A DNA stretch of 64,000 bases, from assembly GCA_015039315.1 (NCBI GenBank), contig WIDE01000028.1:326676-390675 (forward strand), read 5' to 3'. The notes under the pieces are model-generated. The model was not told where the DNA came from and did no database searches. It was given only the letters and a program-made list of their open reading frames with translations. Made by a program: the position numbers and the translations under genes. Shown here piece after piece: positions 21,718 to 32,702 of the stretch; within the stretch, counting starts at the first letter, position 1; each line of letters opens with the position of its first letter. The DNA is from Clavulina sp. PMI_390. Taxonomy: Eukaryota > Basidiomycota > Agaricomycetes > Cantharellales > Hydnaceae.

Positions 21718-22883
21718 AGTGGCTGCGCTCCCCATATCTGCAGTTCCTGTTTTGGGGTCTTTTTCTCACTCGGCCATATACCTTCCTCGTCTCATTTGAT
21801 TCGTTCACCCTCATCTTGCCCAACGCCTCATTGTCAACTGCCTTCGACCTCACTGCCAACGAGATTGTACTGTCTTTACAAACCCATCATGTCTCACTAC
21901 CCCGCCCTCATCTCCCCTCCTATCGCTCGAAGCGATAATCCCTTCCCTGCTACCTCTCCATCTCTGGTCCTCCGGACTGTATACCCCTGCTTGAAGCATA
22001 CTCTCCCTTCTCTCGCTGCTTGGTCAGATTATGGGAAGCATATGCCAGCGACTTGATGTCGTTCCCCCACTGTCTGTTGCTTCCTTCCTCTCTGAAGTTG
22101 TCAGTTGATGGGGGATGGACCAGATCCAGCTTGTCTAATCTCGTCCACTCCAAGCCCCGTTTTCCTTTCTCCTCTCTCCCTTTACTCGTCCTTGTTTTTC
22201 CTGCCTACATACCCTGAGTTGAGTCGATCGGTGGCGTTCGTGTCGTCGGGCCCTCTCTCTCTCCCTATTGGCAGCTGTTTCCTCTTCCCCCACTTCTTGC
22301 TTTCTTTTTTCCGTCTTGCTTCGCTCTCATACATCGTAGTGCTGTGCGCTATAAACATCCCCATCGTCTGTCTGTCCTCGGTTTGTGACTATCTTCCTCT
22401 GTCAAACCCTATAGTAAACAAGTAGAACAACGTTATAGGCTGGTTGCTCTTTTTGCAACTAAGTATGACATGGTGCTACCGTTAGATTCTCTGTGTGCGT
22501 ATCGAGAGAGAGACCAGGGTCGACGCAATGTCACGACTTGTCAACTTGAGACCGAAATCTGTCACGCATCCAAACCCTCGGTCAACCTCGTGTCTACCTC
22601 TTCACATAATCTGATTCTGGTTTACGATAGCTCGTACGGGATCGAGTTAGTAAGAAACCTACTCTTGCACAAAGATTCTGTTCTCGTGTCTGGTACAATC
22701 AGCCTTGGCGGGCGTCACTTGGCCGAGCTGCCTAGAAGAGTGCTGAGAACGGTGAGCGACTATCGACATCTCATTTTAGATGAGGACACTCATTCTGAGC
22801 GCTCTCCCACACTAGAAACCCTTTGGAGAGGATAGAACAGATATCGACGTTCTACCAGAAGAAGCCAACAGTGGGGTACAATC
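21718..22883. other. Intergenic, AA14 3' flank and F-box copy 1 promoter
   Basis: The first 700 bp are strongly C/T-rich on the plus strand, as in fungal 3' UTRs. The part from about 22540 to 22700 resembles sequence upstream of F-box copies 2 and 3 (see findings), so it belongs to the duplicated unit. A 121-residue open frame at 22470-22835 falls across that duplicated non-coding block and is not conserved as protein between copies. Confidence 0.5.
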
Positions 22884-24799
22884 ATGCTAGCGATCCATGA
22901 GCTTCCAGTGGACGTGTGGTTCGCATTCGTCCTCTGGATGGATATACCAACCGTGTTGCGCATCTCCGGAGTGAGTAATACCCAATATATCTTGAAGCTA
23001 AGGATCAATTCTGATTAATGAGTGCTCTCCAGACATGCAAGGCTCTATACCAGATCTTCACCACTCATGCGATGTGGGCATCAATCGTGAAAAGGCTGAT
23101 CAACGAGCATTACATTGCCCCTCACTCATTCTCCATCGAAAAGATGACCGTGGAGGAATTGAAAGCTATGGCGACACAGCCATATCGTTTTGAACAAAGG
23201 ATAAGACACCCCCCACCACCACCAGAGGGCACGCCATCTTGGTACGAGCCCACAGTACGCTTTCAGCCGAAGGGTGGATCCCTCCAGATCACTCTCCGAT
23301 CAGGGAATGCAACCCTTGATCCCACGTCTCCAACGCCACCACCAGCTATAAATACCTACTCATTCCACCCTCTCACTGGTGGAAGATGGGTGCTCGGAAT
23401 CCCTCGCTCCATCAGCGGTGATACTATCAGTATGGAGCACCGTGCACCTGCAGCACGTATCCTCTGCTGGGATCTGACCCAGGTCTCGCAGAACGACACT
23501 GAATTACAGCCTGTCGCATGGTTGGATATCGCACCTCGTTCTGATCATATCGCAGAAATCCAATACGACGATGCCGAGCGGACGACCAATATCCTCATAG
23601 TTACTGTGCCCAAGTGAGTATTCGTATAACTTGCTTGAATGTGGTGCCCTGTTGATCTCGCTGGGCTGGTAAAGGCAAGGCTACAACCGCATGTCACTTG
23701 TGCAGTTGTCTTGGACCAATGGGAACCCTACACTCTCCATTCGCTCTACAAGTCCGTCTTTTGTGGAAGAAGAACAATCCTCAATAAGACTCGATGGTAT
23801 ACATGCCCTGCTCTCGTCTCGCGCAGCTCCCGGACTGTTGTGGAACTGGAGAGACAACACATGGGGGCGTATACCGCCAGGCGAACCGTACCTTGCATTT
23901 GTGGGTATATTATCTGTCGCTACTCCTCTTTAGACGGATGAGAGCTCACATCGAGACTTTAGGATGCTTGTTTGAGATCACCTTACTTCCTCAGACTTCT
24001 TCATGAGGACGAAAACCCCCGGCTCGATATCTTCGCTATTCCTGCTCTGTTTCCGTGCAGTGAGCCCCTTCGTGAAATTAATTCCGCCCCTCTGGGAACT
24101 TTGCTCTGCTCCGCAGACTATATACCGGATGAGTGGCCCCCTTTTTGGGATGCGCCGAACTACTGGTATCCAGTATCACGCTCTGGACGACGCTGCGAGC
24201 TTCAATTCTGTTACTTCCGCGGCTATGACTTCTTCCCCACTCTGGTCTCCATTCCGCTGCCTGCTTCAGTCTCAGCATTGGCGATGGAGCTCTTCAACTC
24301 CGAAGTCGATAATCCGGCCACGCCGGAACGCTGGAGGGGCGATGCAAGAGACTCGAATGCAGACCAGTTCGCGTACTGGGATGTTCTGCCTTCGGGCATG
24401 ATAACGCGATTTCCCACCTTCCGCAACCGTACCCCGCAGAACGTGTACATCCGCCAGGGCGAGACAAACTACCAGTTTTATGGCGAGCTGCTTGATGCTC
24501 CAATTCCAGTTGAAGTTGACGAAGCAGGAAAAGTAGTTTCCCCTCCGTCTCCAACTGCAGTCTCGGATGACGGGGGCCTTGGTTTCTCGGCCGCGTTCAG
24601 ATCACATCACACGCGCCGGTTCACGCTGGACGTTTCATATACCCATCCGACGCCCGTGTCCGATACTGCCATGTCACGCATCTACGCGAAATTTGACCCG
24701 TTTAGCGGGGAACTCGTTCATATCAGGACCGTTCCTCCTCAAATAGGTGAAGCGGCTTTTCTGGACGTTTTTGTGAACGTGTATACCGTAGACATTTAG
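22884..24799 (+). CDS. F-box-like protein, array copy 1
   Basis: A 576-residue protein from four exons (22884-22970, 23033-23613, 23675-23900, 23963-24799) whose lengths sum to an intact frame. The N-terminus is an F-box-like helix set: HELPVDVWFAFVLWMDIPT, then TCKALYQIFTTHAMWASIVK. F-box proteins usually present substrates to SCF (Skp1-cullin) ubiquitin ligases. The rest is a family-specific region with segments INTYSFHPL, ARILCWDL, MSLVQLSW, GLLWNWRD, SPYFLRLLHEDE, PPFWDAPNYWYPVSR, DVLPSGMITRFPTFRNR and VHIRTVPP, probably a beta-rich substrate domain. No WD40, LRR or kelch repeat is obvious. First of four full tandem paralogues with the same intron phases. Confidence 0.85.
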
Positions 24800-25404
24800 C
24801 ACCTCCTATAAGAGCTTGAGGAAAAGCGACACATATTCATGGAATACTTCTTACGGGGGAATCTTAACGGCCTTTCAAGATTATCCCCATACCACGAGGG
24901 CGAGCCAAGTCCGGATAATCTTTGGGAAACTACTTCCCGGCCAGTTTGTTTTGTCGTGTCAAAGGGGTGGCGAACGATACAATGATCCTGCCCCAACATC
25001 GATTTATGAGCCAACACACTGTGGGAACGGCTTGAATGCGAACGAGATGTCACAGCTCGGCCCTGTCAACCTGCGACATCTGTCACGCGCCCAGATCCTC
25101 GGTGAACCTCGTCCTGGCCCGTCGTTGCAGTCTGATTTCTGTTACTGAAAGCCTGTGAATAATCAGGACGACGAATTTCCTGCTGCTTGCCGAAGACTCC
25201 ATCTCGCGTTTGTCACGTTTGGGTTGTGCGTGGCCGTCGCTCAACCACGGACTTTTGGAGAGTGTACTGAGACCGGCGAGTGGCCGTTGACGTTTCATTA
25301 CAGAGAAATGGGGCTCAATCCTGATCTTTCACGTGCATACTACCGTTCTGGTCAAATTGTAGAGCAGATATTGGTGTACTAGGAATTGAACCTCAAGTTT
25401 GATC
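24800..25404. other. Spacer between F-box copies 1 and 2
   Basis: It carries the duplicated upstream block near 25056-25146 (ATCTGTCACGC ... CCTCGGTGAACCTCGTC). No gene is seen. A 75-residue frame at 25155-25382 overlaps the block's downstream part and has no parallel in the other spacers. Confidence 0.5.
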
Positions 25405-27338
25405 ATGCCTTCAATTATTGGGCTCCCTGTGGATGTCTGGTTTGTTTTCGCCCTATGGATGGATGTTCCGACCATTTTAAGCCTCTCTATAGTGAGTAGC
25501 ACCAGATGATACGTAAGTTTCTACAGATTAGGACTAAGAATTTTTCGATCATTCAGATATGCAAAGCTCTGCATCAGATCTTCAATACTCGTGTTATGTG
25601 GGCATCTATTGTCAAAAAGCTAACCAACGAACACTATGTAGCACCATTTTCATTTCCCTTGGACAAGATGAATGTAAAAGAATTGAGGGATATGGCCACA
25701 AGACCATACAGTTTCGAGCACCGGATCAGACACCCCCCACCTCTACCAGAGGGCATACCGCCTTGGCCTCAACCCACCATACGTTTTCATATGGAGATTA
25801 AACCCCTCCAAATCATTCTCCGTGCAGGAGGGGCATCTGCTGATTCTATATCTCGAGCATCCCTCCCACCTCCAGCCATAAATACCTACTCATTCCACAC
25901 ACTTCCTGGTGCGAGATGGGTGCTTGGGATCCCTCGCTCGATTCCCAATGGCACCATTGATATGGAGTATCGATCGCCTGCTGCACGTATCTTGTGCTGG
26001 GATCTAGCCCAACTTACACAAAGCGACACCGATTTGCTACCGGCTGCCTGGGTGGACATTGGGCCTCGTTCGGATCACGCGCCGAAAATCCAATACAATG
26101 AGGTCGCAAAAATCGCTAATATCCTAATCGCTATTGTACCAGAGTACGTAACTACCTTGCCATGTTTGAAACAACCATCCTATTAAACCCTATGCTCGGC
26201 TGATAGGGAAGGCTACATTGGCATGTCGCTCGTGCAGTTATCGTGGTCAAACGGGAAACCCATGCTCCTGGTTCATTCCACGACACCACCATTCGCGAGC
26301 CAAGAAGAGGGAGCTTCTTTGAGACTAGACGGCATGCATGCTCTGTTTTCGTCTCGCGCTGCGCCGGGGCTCTTGTGGAACTGGAAGCATGATACATGGG
26401 GCCGTATCTCGCCACGAGAGCCTTACGATCCACTTGTGAGGACTTTCTTACGATCTACGGCCCTCTATATGAGTTCTGACGTTAGGATGTAGGACGCCTG
26501 TTTACGCTCTCCTTATTTTCTCAGACTTCGTCACGAGAACGCGAGTCCCCAGCTCGACATCTTTGCCATTCCAGCTCTATGGCCGTGTTCGAGCTCTGAG
26601 CCTCCCCAAACGATTGATTCCTTCCTTCTGGGGACCGTGACGTGCTCTGTGAACTATCAAACAGATGAGTTCCCGCCCTTCTGGGATGCTCCAAATCCTT
26701 GGTACCCAGTATCACGTTTTGGACAGCGTTTTGAAGTCCAATATTGCGGTTTCCAAGGCTATGAATTTTACCTCACCCTCGTCTCCATTTCACCCCCCCA
26801 GTCGGTGTCGACTACGGTCACGACGCTCTTCAACTCCCAGGTCAGTGGCGACCGCGTACTCGAGCGGTGGAGGGGAGGAGTTCAAGACGGTTATGCCCAA
26901 GATTTCGCGTACTGGGATGTCCTCCCCTCAGGCGCGGTAACCCGATTCCCTACCTTCCGCAACCACTATCCGCAAAATGTGTACATGCGCCAGGGCGAGA
27001 TGAAGTACCAGTTTTATGGCCAGCTGATTGATGCCCCGATTCCGTCTGATTTTGACAAAGCAGAAGATCCAGCCCCCGCTCCTCCCGCTTCTTCGACCAG
27101 CTCATCCGAGCCAGGTCTCGATTTTTCCGTTGCAGTTAAATCGCATCGCATTCACCGGTTCACACTAGACGTTTCTTACACCTTTCCGACGCCCGTATCC
27201 GAGACTGCCATGTCGTACATCTATGCAGGATTTGACGTTTTCAGCGGAAAAATGGTGCACATAAGGACTGTTCCACCTCAACGTGGGGAGCCAGCGTTGT
27301 TGGATGTTTTTCTGAACGTGTACACTGTTAATATCTAG
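25405..27338 (+). CDS. F-box-like protein, array copy 2
   Basis: A full-length paralogue of copy 1, with four exons at equivalent positions. It starts MPSIIGLPVDVWFVFALWMD (F-box-like), then ICKALHQIFNTRVMWASIVK. The family-specific region holds INTYSFHTLPGARWVLGIPR, ARILCWDLAQL, MSLVQLSWSNG, GLLWNWKHDTWG, SPYFLRLRHE, PPFWDAPNPWYPVSR, DVLPSGAVTRFPTFRNH and VHIRTVPPQRGEPALLDVF, ending VYTVNI. Here the normally Cys-containing segment RCELQFCYFRGYDF of copy 1 reads RFEVQYCGFQGYEF, so one Cys is lost. The ATG at 25405 aligns with the start of copy 3 (PSI-x-x-LP). A role as SCF substrate receptor is inferred from the F-box-like N-terminus only. Confidence 0.85.
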
Positions 27339-28005
27339 CTTTGTGCGTGGGTAGTAAAGGAGTGAAGCATTGATGTAGACGGGATTCGACAGGGCAGTCG
27401 CACTTCTCAACGTACCTCAAATCTGTGGTGCCTTTGTAAGCTTTCATGCTATAGAAGCATCGCGCGATATCAAGGATTCACTTGGAGCTGATTGGTAGGA
27501 AATGCGAGTACACTCAGCATTTTGGTTGAGCTTGAACCTGTCTAGCCTAAGATAGCTTCTCGCTGAGCGTCTGTTATCAGCTGGTCGAAGGTAAGCTGAT
27601 CGGCTGGCTTCGTATAGGCACCTAATCAGCCTCGCCGAAATAACGGAAACGGGGTCTCACACCCATACAACTCGAAAACAACATTTGTGACACGCATGGG
27701 TGATTCCACACCTTCGGTCTACCTCGTGCCTGCCTTTCATCACAATCTGATCCTCGTTTTACGAAATCCTTTGCTCGTCCCGGGTTGCCGAAAGACCTAC
27801 TATCACCCTTGCATCCCATCTCGTACTTTTCAGAGGTAGCCAACGCCATTGATCGATTATTGCTTGAGGATTGGTTGCGGCCGGTAAGTGAGGGCTCCAT
27901 ATCGCTGTCTCAAGGAAATATCTCGATCTCGCCCTTTCCCGCCCGCCTCCAAAGCGAACGGTCGGGGATAGCTTTTGGCGCAGTAGGAGCTAAGCTTCAA
28001 GTTCA
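27339..28005. other. Spacer between F-box copies 2 and 3
   Basis: It contains a diverged copy of the upstream block near 27683-27770 (GTGACACGC ... CTTCGGTCTACCTCGTG ... TCTGATCCTCGTTTTACG). No gene is seen. Confidence 0.5.
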
Positions 28006-29923
28006 ATGATGCCTTCAATTCTCGAGCTCCCCGCAGACATGTGGTTTGTTTTCATTTTGTGGATGGATATTCCGACCATATTGCGCCTCTCAATGGTGAG
28101 TAATCCCATTATATACCAAAAAAGCAAGTGAAAATGACGCCTGCGATGATCGCCCAGACCTGCCAGGCGCTCCATCAGATATTCACCACTCATGTAATGT
28201 GGTCATCAATTGTCAAAAGGCTGGTCGTAGAGCACTACAGCTCCCCTCACTCATATCCCATCGATAAAATGAAGGTGAGGCAGTTGAAAGCCATGGCTAC
28301 ACGACCCTACCGTTTCGAATACCGAATCAGACACCCTCCACCTCTCGAAGAGGATATGCCGGCTTGGCTCCAGCCCCGAGTGCGCTTTCGTCCAAAAATC
28401 AAACCCCTTCAGATCATTCTTCGATCGGGAAGCGCAGCTCCGGATTCCACACCCCCGGTCCCTATAAATACATACTCATTCCACCCTCTCCCTGGTGCGA
28501 GATGGGTGCTCGGGATTCCTCGCTCGATTAGCGGAAATACTATCAGTATGGAGTACCGTGCCCCTGCTGCACGGATACTATGCTGGGACTTGGCTCAAGT
28601 CTCACAGGGTGACACCGATGTGCTACCCGTTGCATGGGTAGATCTTGCCCCTCGTTCTGATCACATGCCCGAAATTCAATATGACGAAAATTCAAGAACT
28701 GCCAATATCCTCATCATTACCGTGCCCAAGTAGGTATATTTTACGACTTACTCGGAAGCCGTAGAACTAACTCCACTGGCTCGCTGGTAGGCAAGGTTAT
28801 AACTGCATGTCACTTGTTCAGTTATCCTGGTTGGATGAAAATCCCGTGCTCTCACTTCATTCTACGAGTCCACCGTTCGCAGAGCAAGATGAGGCCGCTT
28901 TGAGATTAGACGGGATGCATGCACTATTCTCATCCCGCGCTGCGCCTGGACTGTTATGGAATTGGAGAGACGCTACATGGGGCCGTATCCCACCAGAGGG
29001 ACCTTACCTTGCATTCGTATGTAACCATTAATTGAGTCCCCCTCCCCCGGTCACCACGAAGCCTGACACCAACGTATTAGAATGCCTGTCTACGATCGCC
29101 TTATTTCCTCAGACTTCGCCGCGAGGGTGAAGCCCTCCAGTTTGACATTTTCGCCATTCCAGCACTGTACCCATGCTCTGAAACCCTCCGAGTAATTGAT
29201 GCAGTTCGTCTTGCAACTACACCGTGTTCTGCAGAGTTTCGTGTAGAGGACTACTTCTCTTTCTGGGATGCGCCAAATCATTGGTACCCAGTATCGCGCT
29301 CTGGACAGCGTTGTGACCTACAATTTTGCTATTTCCGAGGCTACGATTTCTACCCAACCCTCATCTCCATTCCGCTACCCCCTGAAGTGTCGACAGCGTC
29401 ATCGGGGCTGTTCAACTCTGGAGTTGGCCCTGAGGTCACGCTAGAACGCTGGAGCGGGCATAACAGTACTGCGAGCTTCGAGGAGTTTGGTTATTATGAT
29501 GTCTTGCCTTCGGGGACGATATCAAGGTTCCCCACCTTCCGAAACCGTACTCCACAGGGCGTGTACATGTACAAAGGCAAGACGCGTTACCAATTTTACG
29601 GCGACTTGATTGACACCCGCATTCCGATGGAGGTCGAAGAACCAGGAGAGGTGGCTTCCCCTTCCCTCACTTCAACAATGGACATATTACCCGAGCCAGG
29701 TCTTGACTTCTCGGCTGCGTACAAGTTGCATAAGATTCGCCAGTTTACCTTTGATGTGTCCTATTCGCATCCAGCACCCGTGTCCCAGACAGCAATGTCG
29801 CGCATTTATGCGAGGTTTGATCCATTCAGCGGAAAACTAGTGCATATTAGAACTGTTCCTCCACAGCCCGGTGAAGCTGCATTCCTGGACGTTTTTTTGA
29901 ATGTCTATACTATTGACGTGTAG
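28006..29923 (+). CDS. F-box-like protein, array copy 3
   Basis: A full-length paralogue, four exons. Two ATGs in a row at 28006 and 28009 give MMPSILELPADMWFVFILWM; the second aligns with copy 2. The next exon opens TCQALHQIFTTHVMWSSIVK. It shares INTYSFHPLPGARWVLGIPR, SISGNTISMEYRAPAARIL, MSLVQLSWLDENP, GLLWNWRDATWGRIPP, FWDAPNHWYPVSR, RCDLQFCYFRGYDFYPTL and VHIRTVPPQPGEAAFLDVF, ending VYTIDV. It is closer to copy 1 than to copy 4 in most segments. Function as for the array: F-box-like adaptor by inference, substrate unknown. Confidence 0.85.
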
Positions 29924-30471
29924 TGTTGCCCACCTTGATTGTACTCACGCATCTGCCACAACATTGTGGCGACATCATGGCATACCACTATGGTTGAACT
30001 ATTTTACAAATTGCGTATAGCGCAAACTATAGCCTCCATAACAGAAGCTTCCTGTCCGTAGTGCGGACAGGGGGCCATGTCCAGATCCATCTATCAAGGT
30101 GTCATGAGCCGCTGGGGAACCACCCTAATAGGGGTCACGGGCTGTCACCCACTGCCAAGCTAAGGTTTAGAAGCGGCTCGCTCTGTGACTGATGTTAGCG
30201 TTAGCCTAAGCTCATCAGCCGATCTCTCGGCGTCGTCATCTCAATCTCGTACGAAGAACCTCTGTATTGTCCCTACAGAACTGACTGCTACCTACGGTAA
30301 GTCGCAGACATTACGCCAAACCTGTTCGAATTGAATCCCCCTGACTCGCTTGTTTCAAAAGAGTTAGCTACAGCACTAATCTCATCTCCAAAATAAAGGC
30401 TAACTCTACGATCTCCTTATTTGCACCTCGTCACTGAGCTAGTCTGAAAATTGTTGTGTGGGAGCTGGAGT
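29924..30471. other. Spacer between F-box copies 3 and 4
   Basis: No gene is seen. I did not find the upstream block shared by copies 1-3 in recognisable form. A perfect small hairpin lies at 30051-30071. Confidence 0.45.
30051..30071. repeat. Perfect inverted repeat (8-bp stem, 5-nt loop)
   Basis: CCTGTCCG, loop TAGTG, then CGGACAGG. It is GC-rich in an AT-richer spacer. It could form a stem-loop or be a dyad binding site of a dimeric regulator. There is no poly-T run and no second copy seen. Confidence 0.6.
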
Positions 30472-32334
30472 ATGTCACCGCCAATCCTTCAACTCCCTGA
30501 GGATCTACTGTTCGTCTTCGCTAGTTGGATGGATATACCTACTATCTCGCACCTATCTATGGTGAGCATTATTGAGAAACACCCAACTAAGCTGAGCTAT
30601 AGTTTCTCCTCCTATCAAGACGTGCAAAGCACTTCACCAAGGCTTCAGTACTCATGAGATGTGGGCATCAATTGTCAAAAAGCTTATCGCCGAGCATTGT
30701 ATTGCCCCGCACTCGTTCTCTATCAGTGAGATGAGCACGGGTCAGTTGAAAGCCATGGCCGTGAGACCATATCGCTTGGAGTATCAGATCACCCATCCTC
30801 CAAAGGGTCATTCCATAACGCACTTCTACCCAAAGATCAAGCCCCTTCAGGTCATTCTACGGCCGACAATCAGATCTGATAACTCCACGTCACCGTCACC
30901 AGCAGCGCTCGACGCTTACTCATTTCATGCTCTGCCTGGTGCGAGATGGGTGGTCGGGGTTCCTCGCTCGTTCCCCCTTAATTTAGATAATCGAGCACCA
31001 GTGGCAAATATTCTGTGCTGGGACCTTGCCCAAGTTTCTCAAAGAGATACAGAGCTGCTTCCTGTGGCGTACGTGTCAATTCCACCCCGCTCTTCGCACA
31101 TGCCAGAAATCCAATATGATGCTATGAGAAAAACTGCCAACATACTCGTCACTCTTGCGCCAAGGTAAGCCTTCGACCTCCTTGATAATACCTCGCCTAC
31201 TGAAATATCTCGATTGTAGGGAAGACTACATTTGCATGTCGTTGGTGCAGTTATCATGGCCGAATGGTGACCCCATGCTCTCAATTCATTCCACAACCCC
31301 AGCCTTCGCGAGCAAAGATAAAATGGCCTCTTTGAGGCTAGATGGTACTTACGCTTTGTACTCGTCTTGTGATGCTTCTGGACTCCTTTGGAATTGGAAG
31401 AGTGCTTCGTGGGGACGCGTCCCGCCTCATGAACCTCTCAGAGCATTTGTCAGTGGCTTCCCTAGCGCTTCTCTTCTCCATCCCCGTGATAACTAACATG
31501 ATTATGTATTAGGATGTCTGCTTACGATCGCCATACTTGCTCAGACTTTACAATGAAGGTGAAAACTCCCGATTAGGCATTTTTGCCATTCCGGAGCTAT
31601 ATCCGTGCTCTGGGCCGCTCCAGATACTCAATTTTGTCCTTATTGGGGCTACTCCAGACCCTACGCATGATCAGGACATTGACCGGCCCTTCTGGGATGC
31701 TGCAAATTCTTGGTTTCCACCATCTCCCGACAGACAGCGCTGTGATCTACAATACTGCGGCGAATATAACGGGAACAGTTATTCAGCCCTCATTACCATC
31801 AAACTTCCCCCTACCGTGTCCAACACGGCTTCAAATCTCTTCGACCTCCCAGTCAAGACTAGCGGTGTGCGTGAGCTTTGGAAGGGAAACGCGGACATCA
31901 TGTCTTCACAGCAGTTCGCCCGTTGGGATGTTCTACCATCAGGCATGATCGCGCGATTCCCTACTTTCATCAACCGTGACTATCAGAATGTTCTTCTACA
32001 CCAAGGGGAGACTCAGTATTATTTCTTTGGGGAACTTATTGACCCAGCCTCAAGGATCAAGACAGCAAGCTTCGATGTCTTCCCCCCTTCAACAGACTCT
32101 CCTGGGCCGAGTCTTAGACCGTTAGACGCGCTTGATTCCGGTGGTCGCCACCCTTTCATACTCGTAGTGTCCTATTCGCAACCAATGCCACTGTTGGAGA
32201 ATGGGATATCGCAGATATTCGCAGGGTTCGATTCGTTCAGTGGGAAACTAGTTCATATACGTACGGTCCCTCCCCAGGTTGGCGGAGAGGCATTCCTAGA
32301 AGTGTTTCTGAACGTGTATACTCTTGACGTCTAG
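30472..32334 (+). CDS. F-box-like protein, array copy 4 (most diverged full copy)
   Basis: A full-length paralogue with the same four-exon plan. It starts MSPPILQLPEDLLFVFASWM, the most canonical F-box opening of the array (LPEDLL). The next exon is TCKALHQGFSTHEMWASIVK. It then has a shorter proline segment, DAYSFHALPGARWVVGVPR, ANILCWDLAQV, MSLVQLSWPNGDPM, GLLWNWKSASWGR, SPYLLRLYNEGE, PFWDAANSWFPPSPDR, DVLPSGMIARFPTFINR, and VHIRTVPPQVGGEAFLEVF, ending VYTLDV. The stop TAG at 32332 is followed at once by the truncated fifth copy. An SCF adaptor role is inferred from the F-box-like region. Confidence 0.84.
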
Positions 32335-32342
32335 CTTTGCGT

Positions 32343-32702
32343 ATGGAATCAGCACTGCTAATTGACGCTCCAGTCCCAAAAGTTGATAAAATACCATTGC
32401 TACCCCTACCACCCTTGCATGAGTCGATGGAGAAGGGGCTAGCTGACTCCTATCCCCCAATGGTCCCACGGGAGCCCGGCCTCGACTTCTCAGCTGCATT
32501 TAGAACTCGAAGTTATCGCAGGTTCATCCTTGATGTGTCCTATACGCACCCTACACGCGTGTCGCAAACTGCCATGTCGCGCATTTACGCGGGGTTTGAA
32601 CCATTCAGCGGAAAACTCGTTCACATCAGAACAGTCCCGCCTCAAGTGGGCCAAGCAGCATTCCGAGACGTCTTCCTGAACGTGTATACGATGAATATCT
32701 AG
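32343..32702 (+). pseudogene. Truncated fifth F-box array copy (C-terminal remnant)
   Basis: An open stretch encoding only the last ~115 residues of the array protein. LLIDAPVPKVDK aligns with LLDAPIPVEVDE of copy 1; then GLDFSAAFRTRSYRRFILDV, SYTHPTRVSQTAMSRIYAGF, VHIRTVPPQVGQAAF, and the stop after VYTMNI. The F-box exon and the first ~75% of the gene are missing. It begins about 10 bp after the stop of copy 4, whose 3' flank CTTTGCGTATGG also resembles the 3' flank of copy 2. This is the expected product of an unequal crossover or deletion between neighbouring copies. The frame is still intact, so the loss is recent or the fragment is tolerated. It is probably not expressed as a functional protein. 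Confidence 0.8.

Noticed and set aside
22470..22835. 121-codon plus frame before F-box copy 1
   Set aside because: It runs through a duplicated non-coding block; the equivalent positions before copies 2 and 3 do not keep the frame.
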